The notes under the pieces are model-generated. The model did not search any database and was not told the origin of the DNA. It saw nothing but the letters and a program-made list of their open reading frames with translations. Shown here one piece after another: positions 1 through 9,247 of a stretch of 64,000 nucleotides of DNA (position 1 is its first letter; each line of letters begins with the position of its first letter). Location: positions 62,001-126,000 of the forward strand of contig NZ_BMRX01000006.1 in the NCBI RefSeq assembly GCF_014648855.1, written 5' to 3'. Made by a program: the position numbers and the translations under genes. Origin of the DNA: Streptomyces parvulus. GTDB taxonomy: Bacteria; Actinomycetota; Actinomycetes; Streptomycetales; Streptomycetaceae.

Positions 1-597
1 TCCGGCGCCGACGCCGTGATCGCCCAGGGCGCCGAGGCCGGCGGCCACCAGGGCACCCACCGGGACAATCCGGAGACCGGCGGTTCGGGGACCGGCCTGC
101 TGTCGCTGGTCGCCCAGGTACGGGAGGCGGTGAGCCTGCCCGTCGTCGCCGCCGGCGGCATCATGCGCGGCGGACAGATCGCGGCGGTCCTCGCGGCCGG
201 CGCGAGCGCGGCCCAGCTGGGCACGGCCTTCCTCGCCACCCCCGAGTCCGGCGCGCACGACCTGCACAAGCAGGCGCTGACCAACCCCCTGTTCGTCCGC
301 ACCGAACTGACCCGCGCCTTCTCCGGCCGCCCCGCCCGCGGCCTGGTCAACCGCTTCCTGCGCGAGCACGGCCCCTACGCCCCCGCCGCCTACCCGGACG
401 TGCACCACCTCACCTCGCCCCTGCGCAAGGCCGCGGCGAAGGCCGGCGACGCGCAGGGCATGGCGCTGTGGGCCGGGCAGGGCCACCGCATGGCCCGGGA
501 GCTGCCCGCCGGGCAGCTGGTGGAGGTCCTGGTGGCCGAACTCGCCGCCGCCGGGACAGCGTTGTCGCACTATGCGGCGGGAGGAGCCGGCCGATGA
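1..597 (+). CDS. nitronate monooxygenase (2-nitropropane dioxygenase family), 5' end outside window
   Basis: This is the C-terminal part of an FMN-dependent TIM-barrel enzyme that oxidises alkyl nitronates. The reading frame is open from the first base, so the start lies upstream. The diagnostic segment with GAEAGGHQGTH falls near residue 10 of the visible part, and the phosphate-binding strand VAAGGIMRGGQIAAVLAAG follows at about residue 45, with GAS/GTAFL behind it. These are standard for the NMO/2NPD family, and some FabK-like enzymes share them. The stop overlaps the rsmE start (ATGA), so the two are probably translationally coupled. Family assignment is firm; the physiological nitronate is unknown. 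Confidence 0.88.
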   Translation, partial: SGADAVIAQGAEAGGHQGTHRDNPETGGSGTGLLSLVAQVREAVSLPVVAAGGIMRGGQIAAVLAAGASAAQLGTAFLATPESGAHDLHKQALTNPLFVRTELTRAFSGRPARGLVNRFLREHGPYAPAAYPDVHHLTSPLRKAAAKAGDAQGMALWAGQGHRMARELPAGQLVEVLVAELAAAGTALSHYAAGGAGR

Positions 598-1343
598 CGG
601 CACCGGTGTTCGTGGTCGACTCGCTCGGCCCGGCGGACCTGACGGCGGGGGAGTACGTCCTCGACGGGCCCGAGGGACGGCACGCCGTCTCCGTGAAGCG
701 GCTGCGGGCCGGCGAGGACGTCGTCCTCACCGACGGCCGCGGACACTGGGCCGAGGGCGTGGTGAAGGCCGCCGAGGGCAAGGACCGCCTCGTCGTCATG
801 GACCTGGAGACGGTCCAGGAGGAACCGCCCGAGCAGCCCCGGATCACCGTCGTCCAGGCCCTGCCCAAGGGCGACCGCGGCGAGCTGGCCGTGGAGACGA
901 TGACCGAGGTCGGCGTCGACGCGATCGTGCCCTGGGCGGCGTCCCGGTGCATCACGCAGTGGAAGGGCGAGCGCGGCCTGAAGGCGCTCGGCAAGTGGCG
1001 GGCGACGGCCCGGGAGGCGGGCAAGCAGTCCCGCCGGGTCCGCTTCCCCGACGTCGCGGACGCGGCGACGAGCAAGCAGGTCGCCGCGCTCGTGGCCGCC
1101 GCCGACTTCGCCGCCGTACTCCACGAGAGCGGCGACGAGCCGCTGGCCGCGGCCGAACTCCCCGCCGCCGGCGACATCGTGCTGGTCGTCGGCCCCGAAG
1201 GCGGCGTCTCGCCCGAGGAGTTGGCCCTCTTCGCGGAGGCCGGCGCCCGGCCCTACCGCCTGGGGCGCAGCGTCCTGCGCACCTCCACCGCGGGCACCGC
1301 CGCGACCGCCGCCCTCCTGACCCGCACCGGCCGCTGGTCCTGA
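594..1343 (+). CDS. rsmE: 16S rRNA (uracil(1498)-N3)-methyltransferase RsmE
   Basis: A 249-aa SPOUT-class methyltransferase that methylates N3 of U1498 in the 30S decoding region using SAM. Visible family marks are MTEVGVDAIVPW in the middle, KWRATAREAGKQSRR, the SAM-knot glycine loop VVGPEGGVSPEE near residue 200, and LGRSVLRTSTAGTAA near residue 230. The start at ATG 594 overlaps the preceding stop by 4 nt and has GGAGGA at about 580-585; it also matches the usual N-terminus and length of RsmE. Upstream in-frame codons lie inside the previous gene and were discarded. Confidence 0.95.
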   Translation: MTAPVFVVDSLGPADLTAGEYVLDGPEGRHAVSVKRLRAGEDVVLTDGRGHWAEGVVKAAEGKDRLVVMDLETVQEEPPEQPRITVVQALPKGDRGELAVETMTEVGVDAIVPWAASRCITQWKGERGLKALGKWRATAREAGKQSRRVRFPDVADAATSKQVAALVAAADFAAVLHESGDEPLAAAELPAAGDIVLVVGPEGGVSPEELALFAEAGARPYRLGRSVLRTSTAGTAATAALLTRTGRWS

Positions 1344-1423
1344 CGCGGCGTCCCGGCGGCCCGCCGCCACCGTGGCCGTATGCCCCCTACCGCCCGCCCC
1401 GCACCGGTGGGAAGCTGCCCTCC

Positions 1424-1936
1424 ATGGGGGCATTGAGGCGGATTTGGCGTGTGGCTCCGGTGGCCGTCGGCACGGTCGTCGCCGTCGGAGGTGTCGTCGC
1501 GTGCGAACCGGGCGGGCTCAGTTCCGCGACCGTCGCGTACACCACCGACCGGACCATGACACGTGAACTGGAGCGGCAGAAGGCCGACGTGCGGTGGCTC
1601 ACCTGCACCGCGAACACCGAGGGCGACGGCTCCACCGCGTCGCCGAGCGAGGAGACCGTCGCCTCCGTCGACTGCGACGGGGAGACCGACGACGGGAAGA
1701 AGATCACCGTCGACGGCAAGGTGACCCGCGTCGTCAACGGCGCCTGTGTGCGCGGCGACCTCAAGACCGAGGTGGACGGCAAGGAGTGGTTCCGGGTCGA
1801 GGGGCTGGGCGACTGCGACGCCACCAGCGCCCCCGCGGACCGCCCCTCGCAGCGGCAGCCCGGGCCCACCGTGACCGTGACCCGGACCATCTGGTGCCCG
1901 GACGACCCGCACTGCCGTCCGGTGGAGGGCAAATAG
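1424..1936 (+). CDS. small secreted putative lipoprotein, function unknown
   Basis: A 170-aa protein with a basic N-terminus (MGALRRIWR), a hydrophobic segment to about residue 26 and a cysteine in the context VGGVVAC, a plausible though not perfect lipobox. The mature part is hydrophilic, with cysteines in WLTCTANTEGDG, SVDCDGE, NGACVRG and GLGDCD, and a Pro/Thr-rich tail ending in CPDDPHC. The cysteines may form disulfides outside the cell. I do not recognise a domain. ATG 1424 is chosen because it gives the signal sequence; an upstream extension in the same frame would be arginine-rich out-of-frame translation of rsmE. Confidence 0.75.
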   Translation: MGALRRIWRVAPVAVGTVVAVGGVVACEPGGLSSATVAYTTDRTMTRELERQKADVRWLTCTANTEGDGSTASPSEETVASVDCDGETDDGKKITVDGKVTRVVNGACVRGDLKTEVDGKEWFRVEGLGDCDATSAPADRPSQRQPGPTVTVTRTIWCPDDPHCRPVEGK

Positions 1937-1991
1937 CCCGCCGGGCCCGCGACCGGCAAGTGATCCAAACCTCTGTCGGCGGACTGCGCCG

Positions 1992-2008
1992 CTGCATAGG
2001 GTGAGGGG
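1992..2008 (+). promoter_or_regulatory. candidate -10 element for a leaderless tricorn mRNA
   Basis: TAGGGT at 1997-2002 matches the Streptomyces -10 pattern (TANNNT) and ends 6 nt before the GTG start at 2009, so transcription would start at or next to the start codon. A weak TGTCGG lies 17 nt upstream in the -35 position. There is no clear Shine-Dalgarno apart from GAGGGG directly abutting the GTG. Prediction only. Confidence 0.3.
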
Positions 2009-5000
2009 GTGACACAGCCCGCAGCGCCTGCCTACCTCCGCTTTCCGCACCCGCACGGCGAGTTGGTCGCCTTCACCGCCGAGGACGACGTGTGGCTCGC
2101 CCCGCTCGACGGCGGCCGGGCCTGGCGGGTCAGCGCCGACAACGTGCCGGTGAACCACCCGCGCATCTCGCCCGACGGCACCACCGTCGCCTGGACCTCC
2201 ACCCGGGACGGCGCACCCGAGGTGCACGTCGCGCCCGTCGACGGCGGCCCCGCCCGGCGCCTCACCCACTGGGGCAGCGTCCGGACCCAGGTGCGCGGCT
2301 GGACCCAGGACGGCGACGTCCTCGCCCTCAGCACCTACGGACAGGCCAGCCTGCGCCGCAGCTGGGCGCGCGCCGTCCCGCTCGACGGCGGACCCGCCGC
2401 CACCCTGCCGTACGGTCCGGTCGGCGACGTCGCCGACGGACCCCACACCGTGCTGCTGTCCGCGCCGATGGGCCGCGAGGCCGCCTGGTGGAAGCGCTAC
2501 CGCGGCGGCACCGCGGGCAAGCTGTGGATCGACCGCGAGGGCGACGGCGAGTTCGTCCGCCTGCACGACGGCCTCGACGGCAACATCGAGTACCCGTTGT
2601 GGGTCGGCGACCGGATCGCCTTCCTCTCCGACCACGAGGGCACCGGCGCCCTCTACTCCTCCCTCGCCGACGGCTCCGACCTGCGCCGCCACACACCGCT
2701 CGACGGCTTCTACGCCCGGCACGCGGCCACCGACGGCACCCGCGTCGTCTACTCCAGCGCCGGCGAGCTGTGGACGCTGGACGATCTCGACGGCGCCGAG
2801 CCGCGCCTGCTCGACGTCCGGCTCGGCGGCGCCCGCGTCGACCTCCAGCCGTATCCGCTCAACGCCGCCCGCTGGTTCGGCGCGGCCTCCCCCGACCACA
2901 CGGCACGCGGCAGCGCCGTCGCCGTACGCGGCGGCGTCCACTGGGTCACCCACCGCGCCGGACCCGCCCGCGCGCTCGCGGCCACGCCCGGGGTCCGCAC
3001 CCGGCTGCCCCGCACCTTCCGCGCCGACGGCGAGGAGTGGGTGGTGTGGGTGACGGACGCCGAGGGCGACGACGCCCTGGAGTTCGCGCCCGCCACCGGA
3101 CTCGCGCCCGGCGCCACCGCCCGGCGCCTGGCCGCCGGTCAGCTCGGCCGGGTGCTGCACCTGGCCATGGCCCCCGACGGCAGCCGGGCCGCCGTCGGCT
3201 CGCACGACGGGCGGATCCTGCTGGTCGAGCGGGAGAGCGGCGAGGTCCGCGAGGTCGACCGCAGCGAGGACGGCGACGCGTCCGGGCTGGTCTTCTCGCC
3301 CGACTCCGCCTGGCTCGCCTGGTCCCACCCCGGCCCCGACCCGCTGCGCCAGCTCAAGCTCGCCAACACCACCGACCTGTCGGTGAGCGAGGCGACGCCC
3401 TTGCGCTTCAAGGACTACGCGCCCGCCTTCACCCTGGACGGCAAGCACCTCGCCTTCCTCTCCACCCGCTCCTTCGACCCCGTCTACGACGAGCACGTCT
3501 TCGACCTCGCCTTCATCGAGGGCGCCCGGCCGTACCTGATCACGCTCGCCGCGACCACCCCCTCGCCCTTCGGCCCTCAGCGCCACGGCCGGCCCTTCGA
3601 GACCCCGGACCGGGAGGAGACCCCCGACAGCGAGGGCACCCCGACCACCCGGATCGACATCGAGGGCCTCGCCGACCGCATCGTGCCCTTCCCGGTCGAG
3701 GCGGCCCGCTACTCCGGGCTGCGCGCCGCCAAGGACGGCGTCCTGTGGCTGCGCCACCCGCTCACCGGCGTCCTCGGCGCCTCCCGGGCCACCCCGGACG
3801 CCGCCGACCCGAACACCGAGCTGGAGCGGTACGACCTCGCGCAGCAGCGCGTCGAGCATCTCGCGGGCGACGCCGACCACTTCGAGGTCAGCGGCGACGG
3901 CAAGCGGGTGCTGCTGTGGACCGACGGGCGGCTCAAGGTCGTCCCCAGCGACCGGCGGGCCTCCGGCGACGAGGACAGCGACACCAACATCGCCGTCGAC
4001 CTGGGCCGGGTGCGGCAGACCGTCGAACCGGCCGCCGAGTGGCGGCAGATGTTCGACGAGACCGGCCGCATCATGCGCGACCACTTCTGGCGGGCCGACA
4101 TGAACGGCGTCGACTGGGACGGCGTACTCGACCGCTACCGCCCCGTCCTCGACCGCCTCGCCACCCACGACGACCTGGTCGACCTCCTCTGGGAGGTGCA
4201 GGGCGAACTGGGCACCTCGCACGCCTACGTCACCCCGCGCGGCGGCCACGGCTCCGGCGCCCGGCAGGGCCTGCTCGGCGCCGACCTGTCCCGGCACGAG
4301 GACGGCACCTGGCGCGTCGACCGCGTCCTGCCCTCGGAGACCTCCGACCCCGACGCCCGCTCCCCGCTCGCCGCGCCCGGCGTCGCGGTGCGCGCGGGGG
4401 ACGCGATCGTCGCGGTCGCCGGACGGCCCGTTGACCCGGTCACCGGCCCCGGCCCGCTGCTCGTGGGCACCGCCGGCAAGCCCGTCGAGCTGACCGTCTC
4501 ACCGGCCGGCGGCGGGGAGTTGCGGTACGCCGTCGTCGTCCCCCTCGCCGACGAGGAGCCGCTGCGCTACCACGCCTGGGTCGCCGACCGCCGCGCCTAC
4601 GTCCACGAGCGGACCGGCGGCCGGCTCGGCTACCTGCACGTCCCCGACATGCAGGCCCCCGGCTGGGCGCAGATCCACCGCGACCTGCGGATGGAGGTGG
4701 CCCGCGAGGGACTGGTCGTCGACGTCCGCGAGAACCGCGGCGGGCACACCTCCCAGCTCGTCGTGGAGAAGCTGGCCCGGCGCATCGTCGGCTGGGACCT
4801 GCCGCGCGGGATGCGCCCCTCCAGCTACCCGCTGGACGCCCCCCGCGGCCCCGTCGTCGCCGTCGCCAACGAGTTCTCCGGCTCCGACGGCGACATCGTC
4901 AACGCCGCGATCAAGGCGCTCGGCATCGGCCCGGTCGTCGGCACCCGTACCTGGGGCGGCGTCATCGGCATCGACAGCCGCTACCGCCTTGTCGACGGCA

Positions 5001-5224
5001 CCCTGATCACCCAGCCGAAGTACGCGTTCTGGCTGGAGGGCTACGGCTGGGGCGTGGAGAACCACGGCGTCGACCCGGACGTCGAGGTCTGGCAGCGCCC
5101 CCAGGACCACGCGGCGGGCCGCGACCCGCAGCTGGACGAGGCGATCGGGCTGGCGCTCGCCGCCCTGGAGGAGACCCCGGCGAAGACCCCGCCCGTGCTG
5201 CCCGAGCCACCGGTGACCGACTGA
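2009..5224 (+). CDS. tricorn protease homologue (S41 family)
   Basis: A 1071-aa cytoplasmic serine protease of the tricorn type, which in Thermoplasma trims peptides released by the proteasome. The length equals that of archaeal tricorn. Residues 1-310 and about 320-660 contain repeated SPDGT/DGK-style beta-propeller blades; a helical C1 part, a PDZ-like domain (about 770-850) and the S41 catalytic domain follow. His in GTSHAYV (residue 738) and Ser in NEFSGSDGD (residue 959) fit the catalytic His and nucleophile, and [11 protein letters not shown] near the C-terminus holds the expected acidic residue. All parts are present and in frame, so it should be active. GTG 2009 is the start. Confidence 0.93.
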   Translation: MTQPAAPAYLRFPHPHGELVAFTAEDDVWLAPLDGGRAWRVSADNVPVNHPRISPDGTTVAWTSTRDGAPEVHVAPVDGGPARRLTHWGSVRTQVRGWTQDGDVLALSTYGQASLRRSWARAVPLDGGPAATLPYGPVGDVADGPHTVLLSAPMGREAAWWKRYRGGTAGKLWIDREGDGEFVRLHDGLDGNIEYPLWVGDRIAFLSDHEGTGALYSSLADGSDLRRHTPLDGFYARHAATDGTRVVYSSAGELWTLDDLDGAEPRLLDVRLGGARVDLQPYPLNAARWFGAASPDHTARGSAVAVRGGVHWVTHRAGPARALAATPGVRTRLPRTFRADGEEWVVWVTDAEGDDALEFAPATGLAPGATARRLAAGQLGRVLHLAMAPDGSRAAVGSHDGRILLVERESGEVREVDRSEDGDASGLVFSPDSAWLAWSHPGPDPLRQLKLANTTDLSVSEATPLRFKDYAPAFTLDGKHLAFLSTRSFDPVYDEHVFDLAFIEGARPYLITLAATTPSPFGPQRHGRPFETPDREETPDSEGTPTTRIDIEGLADRIVPFPVEAARYSGLRAAKDGVLWLRHPLTGVLGASRATPDAADPNTELERYDLAQQRVEHLAGDADHFEVSGDGKRVLLWTDGRLKVVPSDRRASGDEDSDTNIAVDLGRVRQTVEPAAEWRQMFDETGRIMRDHFWRADMNGVDWDGVLDRYRPVLDRLATHDDLVDLLWEVQGELGTSHAYVTPRGGHGSGARQGLLGADLSRHEDGTWRVDRVLPSETSDPDARSPLAAPGVAVRAGDAIVAVAGRPVDPVTGPGPLLVGTAGKPVELTVSPAGGGELRYAVVVPLADEEPLRYHAWVADRRAYVHERTGGRLGYLHVPDMQAPGWAQIHRDLRMEVAREGLVVDVRENRGGHTSQLVVEKLARRIVGWDLPRGMRPSSYPLDAPRGPVVAVANEFSGSDGDIVNAAIKALGIGPVVGTRTWGGVIGIDSRYRLVDGTLITQPKYAFWLEGYGWGVENHGVDPDVEVWQRPQDHAAGRDPQLDEAIGLALAALEETPAKTPPVLPEPPVTD

Positions 5225-5298
5225 CCCACCCGGTCGATACGATGCCCGCAGAAGATCACCGGTGACCCGGTGCTCCCTTTCCGGCGTGAGGAGGCCCC

Positions 5299-5652
5299 AT
5301 GGCGGGCGAGCCCCAGGACGACTGCCTGTTCTGCAAGATCGTCGCAGGCCAGATCCCCGCGACGATCGTCCGGGAGACGGACACCACCGTCGCCTTCCGC
5401 GACATAAACCCCCAGGCCCCCACGCACGTCCTGGTGATCCCCAAGGCGCACTACCGGGACGCCGCCGCGCTCGCCGCCGGTGCCCCGGAACTCGCCGCGG
5501 ACGTGCTGCGCGAGACGCAGGAGGTCGCCGGCCAGGAGAAGCTGGACAGCTACCGCACCGTCTTCAACACCGGCGCCGGGGCCGGCCAGACCGTGTGGCA
5601 CGCGCACGCCCACGTCCTCGGCGGCCGCGGCCTCGAATGGCCCCCCGGATAG
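5299..5652 (+). CDS. HIT family nucleotide-binding protein (HINT type)
   Basis: A 117-aa histidine-triad protein, probably a purine nucleoside phosphoramidase (hydrolysis of AMP-lysine-type phosphoramidates). It begins with [15 protein letters not shown], the usual HINT start with a CxxC (residues 9-12), and ends with the triad HAHAH (His101, His103, His105). ATG 5299 is preceded by GAGGAGG at about 5287-5293. It is followed 5 nt later by the RNase Z gene. Actinobacteria commonly keep HIT genes near phoH/ybeY/era, which lie further along in this window. Confidence 0.93.
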   Translation: MAGEPQDDCLFCKIVAGQIPATIVRETDTTVAFRDINPQAPTHVLVIPKAHYRDAAALAAGAPELAADVLRETQEVAGQEKLDSYRTVFNTGAGAGQTVWHAHAHVLGGRGLEWPPG

Positions 5653-5657
5653 GCACG

Positions 5658-6563
5658 ATGTCCGCACGCGAACTGGTCGTCCTCGGCACCGCCAGCCAGG
5701 TCCCCACCCGGCACCGCAACCACAACGGGTACCTGCTGCGCTGGGACGGCGAGGGCATCCTGTTCGACCCCGGCGAGGGCACGCAGCGCCAGATGCTCCG
5801 CGCCGGGGTCGCCGCACACGACCTGAACCGGATCTGCGTCACCCACTTCCACGGCGACCACAGCCTGGGCCTGGCCGGCGTCATCCAGCGCATCAACCTC
5901 GACCGGGTCCCGCACGAGATCACCGCCCACTACCCGCGCTCCGGCCGCCGCTTCTTCGAGCGACTGCGGTACGCCACCGCCTACCGCGAGACGGTCGCCC
6001 TCACCGAGGCGCCGGTGGACGCGGACGGGCCGCTGGCGACCACCCCCGCCTACACCCTGGACGCCCACAAGCTGTCCCACCCCGTCGAGTCCTACGGCTA
6101 CCGCCTCACCGAGCCCGACGGCCGCCGCATGCTCCCCGGCCGCCTGGCCGCGCACGGCATCGCCGGCCCGGACGTCGGCCGCCTCCAGCGGGAGGGCTCG
6201 CTGAACGGCGTCCGGCTCGACGAGGTCAGCGAGGTCCGCCGCGGCCAGCGGTTCGCGTTCGTCATGGACACCCGGCTCTGCGCGGGCGTGCACGCGCTCG
6301 CCGAGGGCTGCGACCTGCTGGTCATCGAGTCCACCTTCCTCGACGAGGACGAGGGGCTCGCCACCGACCACGGCCACCTCACCGCAGGACAGGCCGCGCG
6401 GGTCGCCCGGGACGCGGGCGTACGGCACCTGGTCCTCACCCACTTCAGCCAGCGCTACTCAGACCCGGAGGAGTTCGAACGGCAGGCGCGGGCCGCCGGG
6501 TTCGACGGCGAGCTGACCGTGGCCCGCGACCTCACCCGGATCCCGGTTCCGAAACGTCGGTGA
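5658..6563 (+). CDS. rnz: ribonuclease Z (tRNase Z)
   Basis: A 301-aa metallo-beta-lactamase-fold endonuclease that removes the 3' trailer from tRNA precursors. The zinc motif THFHGDH is at residues 62-68 (His63, His65, Asp67, His68); further ligands fit FVMDTR, the DHGHLTA region (HxT) and [10 protein letters not shown] near the C-terminus. The start ATG 5658 lies 5 nt after the HIT stop; another ATG at 5637, overlapping the HIT end, would add seven residues. No strong Shine-Dalgarno precedes either, which suggests coupling to the HIT gene. Confidence 0.92.
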   Translation: MSARELVVLGTASQVPTRHRNHNGYLLRWDGEGILFDPGEGTQRQMLRAGVAAHDLNRICVTHFHGDHSLGLAGVIQRINLDRVPHEITAHYPRSGRRFFERLRYATAYRETVALTEAPVDADGPLATTPAYTLDAHKLSHPVESYGYRLTEPDGRRMLPGRLAAHGIAGPDVGRLQREGSLNGVRLDEVSEVRRGQRFAFVMDTRLCAGVHALAEGCDLLVIESTFLDEDEGLATDHGHLTAGQAARVARDAGVRHLVLTHFSQRYSDPEEFERQARAAGFDGELTVARDLTRIPVPKRR

Positions 6564-6583
6564 AACCGCCGTACGATGCTCTG

Positions 6584-7582
6584 ATGCCCCTGCCCAAAGC
6601 TGAACTGCACCTCCACATCGAAGGCACCCTGGAGCCGGAGCTGGCCTTCGAGCTGGCCGCCCGCAACAGCGTGCCCCTGCCGTACGCCGACGAGGACGCG
6701 CTGCGCGAGGCGTACCGGTTCGCGGACCTCCAGTCCTTCCTGAACCTGTACTACGAACTGATGGCCGTGCTGCGCACCGAGCGGGACTTCGAGGACCTGG
6801 CCGAGGCCTACCTCGCCCGCGCCGCCGCGCAGGGCGTCCGGCACGCGGAGATCTTCTTCGACCCGCAGGCCCACCTCGCGCGGGGCGTGGAGATGGGCAC
6901 GGTCGTGGAGGGGCTGTGGCGGGCGCTGGGCCGGAGCCGGGAGCGGCACGGGGTCTCCACCCGGCTGATCATGTGCTTCCTGCGGGACGAGTCCGCCGAG
7001 TCGGCCCTCGCGACGCTGGACGCCGCGAAGCCCTACCTGGACCGCATCACCGGCGTCGGACTGGACTCCGCCGAGGTCGGCCACCCGCCCGCCAAGTTCC
7101 GCGAGGTGTACGAGGCGGCCGCGGCGCTCGGCCTGCGCCGGGTCGCGCACGCGGGGGAGGAGGGGCCGCCGGAGTACGTCACCGAGGCCCTGGACGTCCT
7201 GGGCGTCGAGCGCGTCGACCACGGACTGCGCTCGGTGGAGGACCCGGCGCTGGTCGAGCGGCTGGTGCGCGACCGCGTCCCGCTCACCCTGTGCCCCCTG
7301 TCCAACGTCCGGCTGCGCACGGTCGACACGCTGGCCGACCACCCGCTGCCGGCGATGCTCGACGCGGGCCTCATGTGCACCGTCAACTCCGACGACCCGG
7401 CCTACTTCGGCGGCTACGCGGGCGACAACTTCGACGCCGTGCGCCGGGACCTCGGCCTCACCGAGGAGCGGCTGCGGGAGCTGGCCCGCAACTCCTTCCT
7501 CGCCTCCTTCCTGGAGGACGACGAGGAGCTGCGGGCGCGCTACCTGGCCGAGGTGGCGGCGTACACCTTCCCGGCCGCCTGA
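6584..7582 (+). CDS. adenosine deaminase-family protein, probably an adenine deaminase
   Basis: A 332-aa zinc amidohydrolase. Zn ligands His9 and His11 are in AELHLHIEG, a third is in VAHAGEEGPPEY, and NSDDPAYFGG carries the Asp pair. Inside the ADA superfamily, the segments FFDPQAH, VGLDSAEVGHPP, AGEEGPPEY and DDPAYFGGY are those I associate with the adenine deaminase branch (yeast Aah1, Pseudomonas PA0148) rather than true adenosine deaminase. The likely reaction is adenine to hypoxanthine plus ammonia in purine salvage. ATG 6584 gives the MPLPKAELHLH start. Substrate choice is inferred from remembered sequences, not from an alignment. Confidence 0.85.
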   Translation: MPLPKAELHLHIEGTLEPELAFELAARNSVPLPYADEDALREAYRFADLQSFLNLYYELMAVLRTERDFEDLAEAYLARAAAQGVRHAEIFFDPQAHLARGVEMGTVVEGLWRALGRSRERHGVSTRLIMCFLRDESAESALATLDAAKPYLDRITGVGLDSAEVGHPPAKFREVYEAAAALGLRRVAHAGEEGPPEYVTEALDVLGVERVDHGLRSVEDPALVERLVRDRVPLTLCPLSNVRLRTVDTLADHPLPAMLDAGLMCTVNSDDPAYFGGYAGDNFDAVRRDLGLTEERLRELARNSFLASFLEDDEELRARYLAEVAAYTFPAA

Positions 7583-7583
7583 C

Positions 7584-8930
7584 TCAGCCCGGCCCGGGGC
7601 CCGGTGCGGCCGCGGCCTGCCGGGGCCCGGCCGTGTCGTAGGCGCCGCGGACGGCCAGGGCCGGCGCGTCCACGTCGATCTCCACGACCGGCTGCTCCGC
7701 GGCGCCGACCTCGGGCACCGCACCGCTCGGCGTGCCGGTGGCGGCGGCGACCAGCGCGGCCGGGGTGCCGCCGCGGCGGCGGATCGTGCCGGGCAGCAGC
7801 GGACGCCCGCCGGTGTGCAGGGCGACGGCCGTCATCGGCACCGCGACCAGCAGCAGACCGCCGGCCAGGACGAGGCCCATGCCCGCGTAGCCGGCCTGCG
7901 CCGACAGCACACTGCCCGCCAGCGGCCCGGCCGCCGTGCCCAGCGACGAGGCCGAGCCGACGAGCACCGCCCAGCGGCCGCGCGCGTCGAGCGAGGCGGC
8001 GAGACCGATCAGGTACGACAGCACCACCGGGTACAGCGTGTTCCAGGCGATCTCCCCGGTCGCGAACGCCGTGGGCGTGGTCGCGGACGCGCTCACCACG
8101 ATGCAGCCGGCGATGAGCGCGGTGCCCGCCCCGACCGGCATGGCCCGGCCGAGCCGCGGCCCGAGCGCGCCGGCCGCCAGCACGCCCATCAGTCCCGCGC
8201 CCAGCGCGACGGCGAAGACCAGCCCGAGGGCGGCGTCCCCGAGGCCCGCCTGGGTCAGCCCGATCCTGCCGCTGACGCCCCACAGGGAGTTCTGGGCGAG
8301 GGACCAGCACAGCACGGTGACGGCCAGGACGAGACCCGAACGGCGGTGGGGGAGCGGTCCCGAGGCGGTCCGCGCGGCCGGCGAGGTACCACCGGTCCCG
8401 GCCGGGAGGCGGCCGGTCAGCGGCCACACCGCGAGGGCGGTCAGCGCTATGGCGGCCAGCGGCAGACCGTGCGACCGGCCGAGGTGGGGCACCGTCAGAT
8501 ACACGGCACCGGCCAGCGCGGACACGCTCAGCAGGCCCGCCGTGGAGGCGCGGTGAGGGTCCCGTTCGGCGGCGATCCGGGTGGCGGCGACCGTGGTGGC
8601 CGTACCGGATCCGAACCCGCCGAGGACCGCGCCGGCGACGACGGCGGGGACGGCGGTGGTGAGCGAGGCGGCGCCGTAGCCCAGGAAGGCCAGGGCCAGT
8701 CCGAACCGGGCCAGGGTGCGGGCACCGGCCCGCTCCACGCGGGAGGCGAGCAGGAAGCCCGCGCCCGCCGAACTCAGCAGCAGCGCACTGCCGACGGCGC
8801 CCGCCTGCGTGGCGCTCAGCGGAAGACCGGTGTCGAGTCTGCCGACGGTGGTGGGGAGCAGATACGGAGGAAGGTACCCGGCCGTGAAAACGGCGACGAG
8901 GGGCCAGGGGGTGGTGCGGAGGGCGAGCAC
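7584..8930 (-). CDS. MFS transporter
   Basis: A membrane protein of about 448 aa with roughly 12 hydrophobic segments, beginning PWPLVAVFTAGYLPPYLLP and ending in a hydrophilic tail rich in Ala, Gly and Pro. The layout is that of a major facilitator antiporter or exporter; the substrate cannot be read from the sequence. GTG 8930 is chosen because it lies just before the first membrane segment and has CTGGGAA upstream. The frame is open back to GTG 9065, but that start would sit inside the Crp-like palindrome and has no ribosome-binding site. The gene converges tail to tail with the deaminase, stops 1 nt apart. Confidence 0.8.
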   Translation of the reverse strand: MLALRTTPWPLVAVFTAGYLPPYLLPTTVGRLDTGLPLSATQAGAVGSALLLSSAGAGFLLASRVERAGARTLARFGLALAFLGYGAASLTTAVPAVVAGAVLGGFGSGTATTVAATRIAAERDPHRASTAGLLSVSALAGAVYLTVPHLGRSHGLPLAAIALTALAVWPLTGRLPAGTGGTSPAARTASGPLPHRRSGLVLAVTVLCWSLAQNSLWGVSGRIGLTQAGLGDAALGLVFAVALGAGLMGVLAAGALGPRLGRAMPVGAGTALIAGCIVVSASATTPTAFATGEIAWNTLYPVVLSYLIGLAASLDARGRWAVLVGSASSLGTAAGPLAGSVLSAQAGYAGMGLVLAGGLLLVAVPMTAVALHTGGRPLLPGTIRRRGGTPAALVAAATGTPSGAVPEVGAAEQPVVEIDVDAPALAVRGAYDTAGPRQAAAAPGPGPG

Positions 8931-9050
8931 GGGCGTTCCCAGGGCATGCGAAAGGGACTCGGGAAGAGGAGGGGGGCGACGGCCGTCGATCGACGGGAGC
9001 GCGCGGGCAATTTGTATCAAGAGCGGGAACGCCGCAAACACCCGAGGGGG

Positions 9051-9066
9051 TGTGATCTGGGTCACA
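9051..9066. promoter_or_regulatory. Crp-type palindrome between MFS and glucarate dehydratase genes
   Basis: TGTGATCTGGGTCACA is an exact TGTGA-N6-TCACA palindrome and also fits the Streptomyces Crp motif GTG-N6-GNCAC as I remember it. It lies 120 bp upstream of the MFS start and 181 bp upstream of the gudD start, in a divergent intergenic region, so it could act on either gene. Confidence 0.55.
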
Positions 9067-9247
9067 CTAAAGTTTGGGGGTTTCGTGGCTGGGTAGCAGC
9101 GGTCGCCACCCCGGCTGACCAGGCGTCAGACCGGTATCGTCCGGCGTCCTCCGGTCCGGTCGCGCCATTGACGCCCCGGGGGCGCGCTCCCTAGTCTCGA
9201 TCTCCATACGTGGATGCCGTTTACATACGCAGACGAGGAGTCGCCCC

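Noticed and set aside
1253..4297. 1014-codon open frame on the minus strand opposite tricorn
   Set aside because: It is the mirror of the GC-rich tricorn coding sequence, is rich in Gly/Ala/Val/Arg with no family motifs, and tricorn is convincing on the plus strand.
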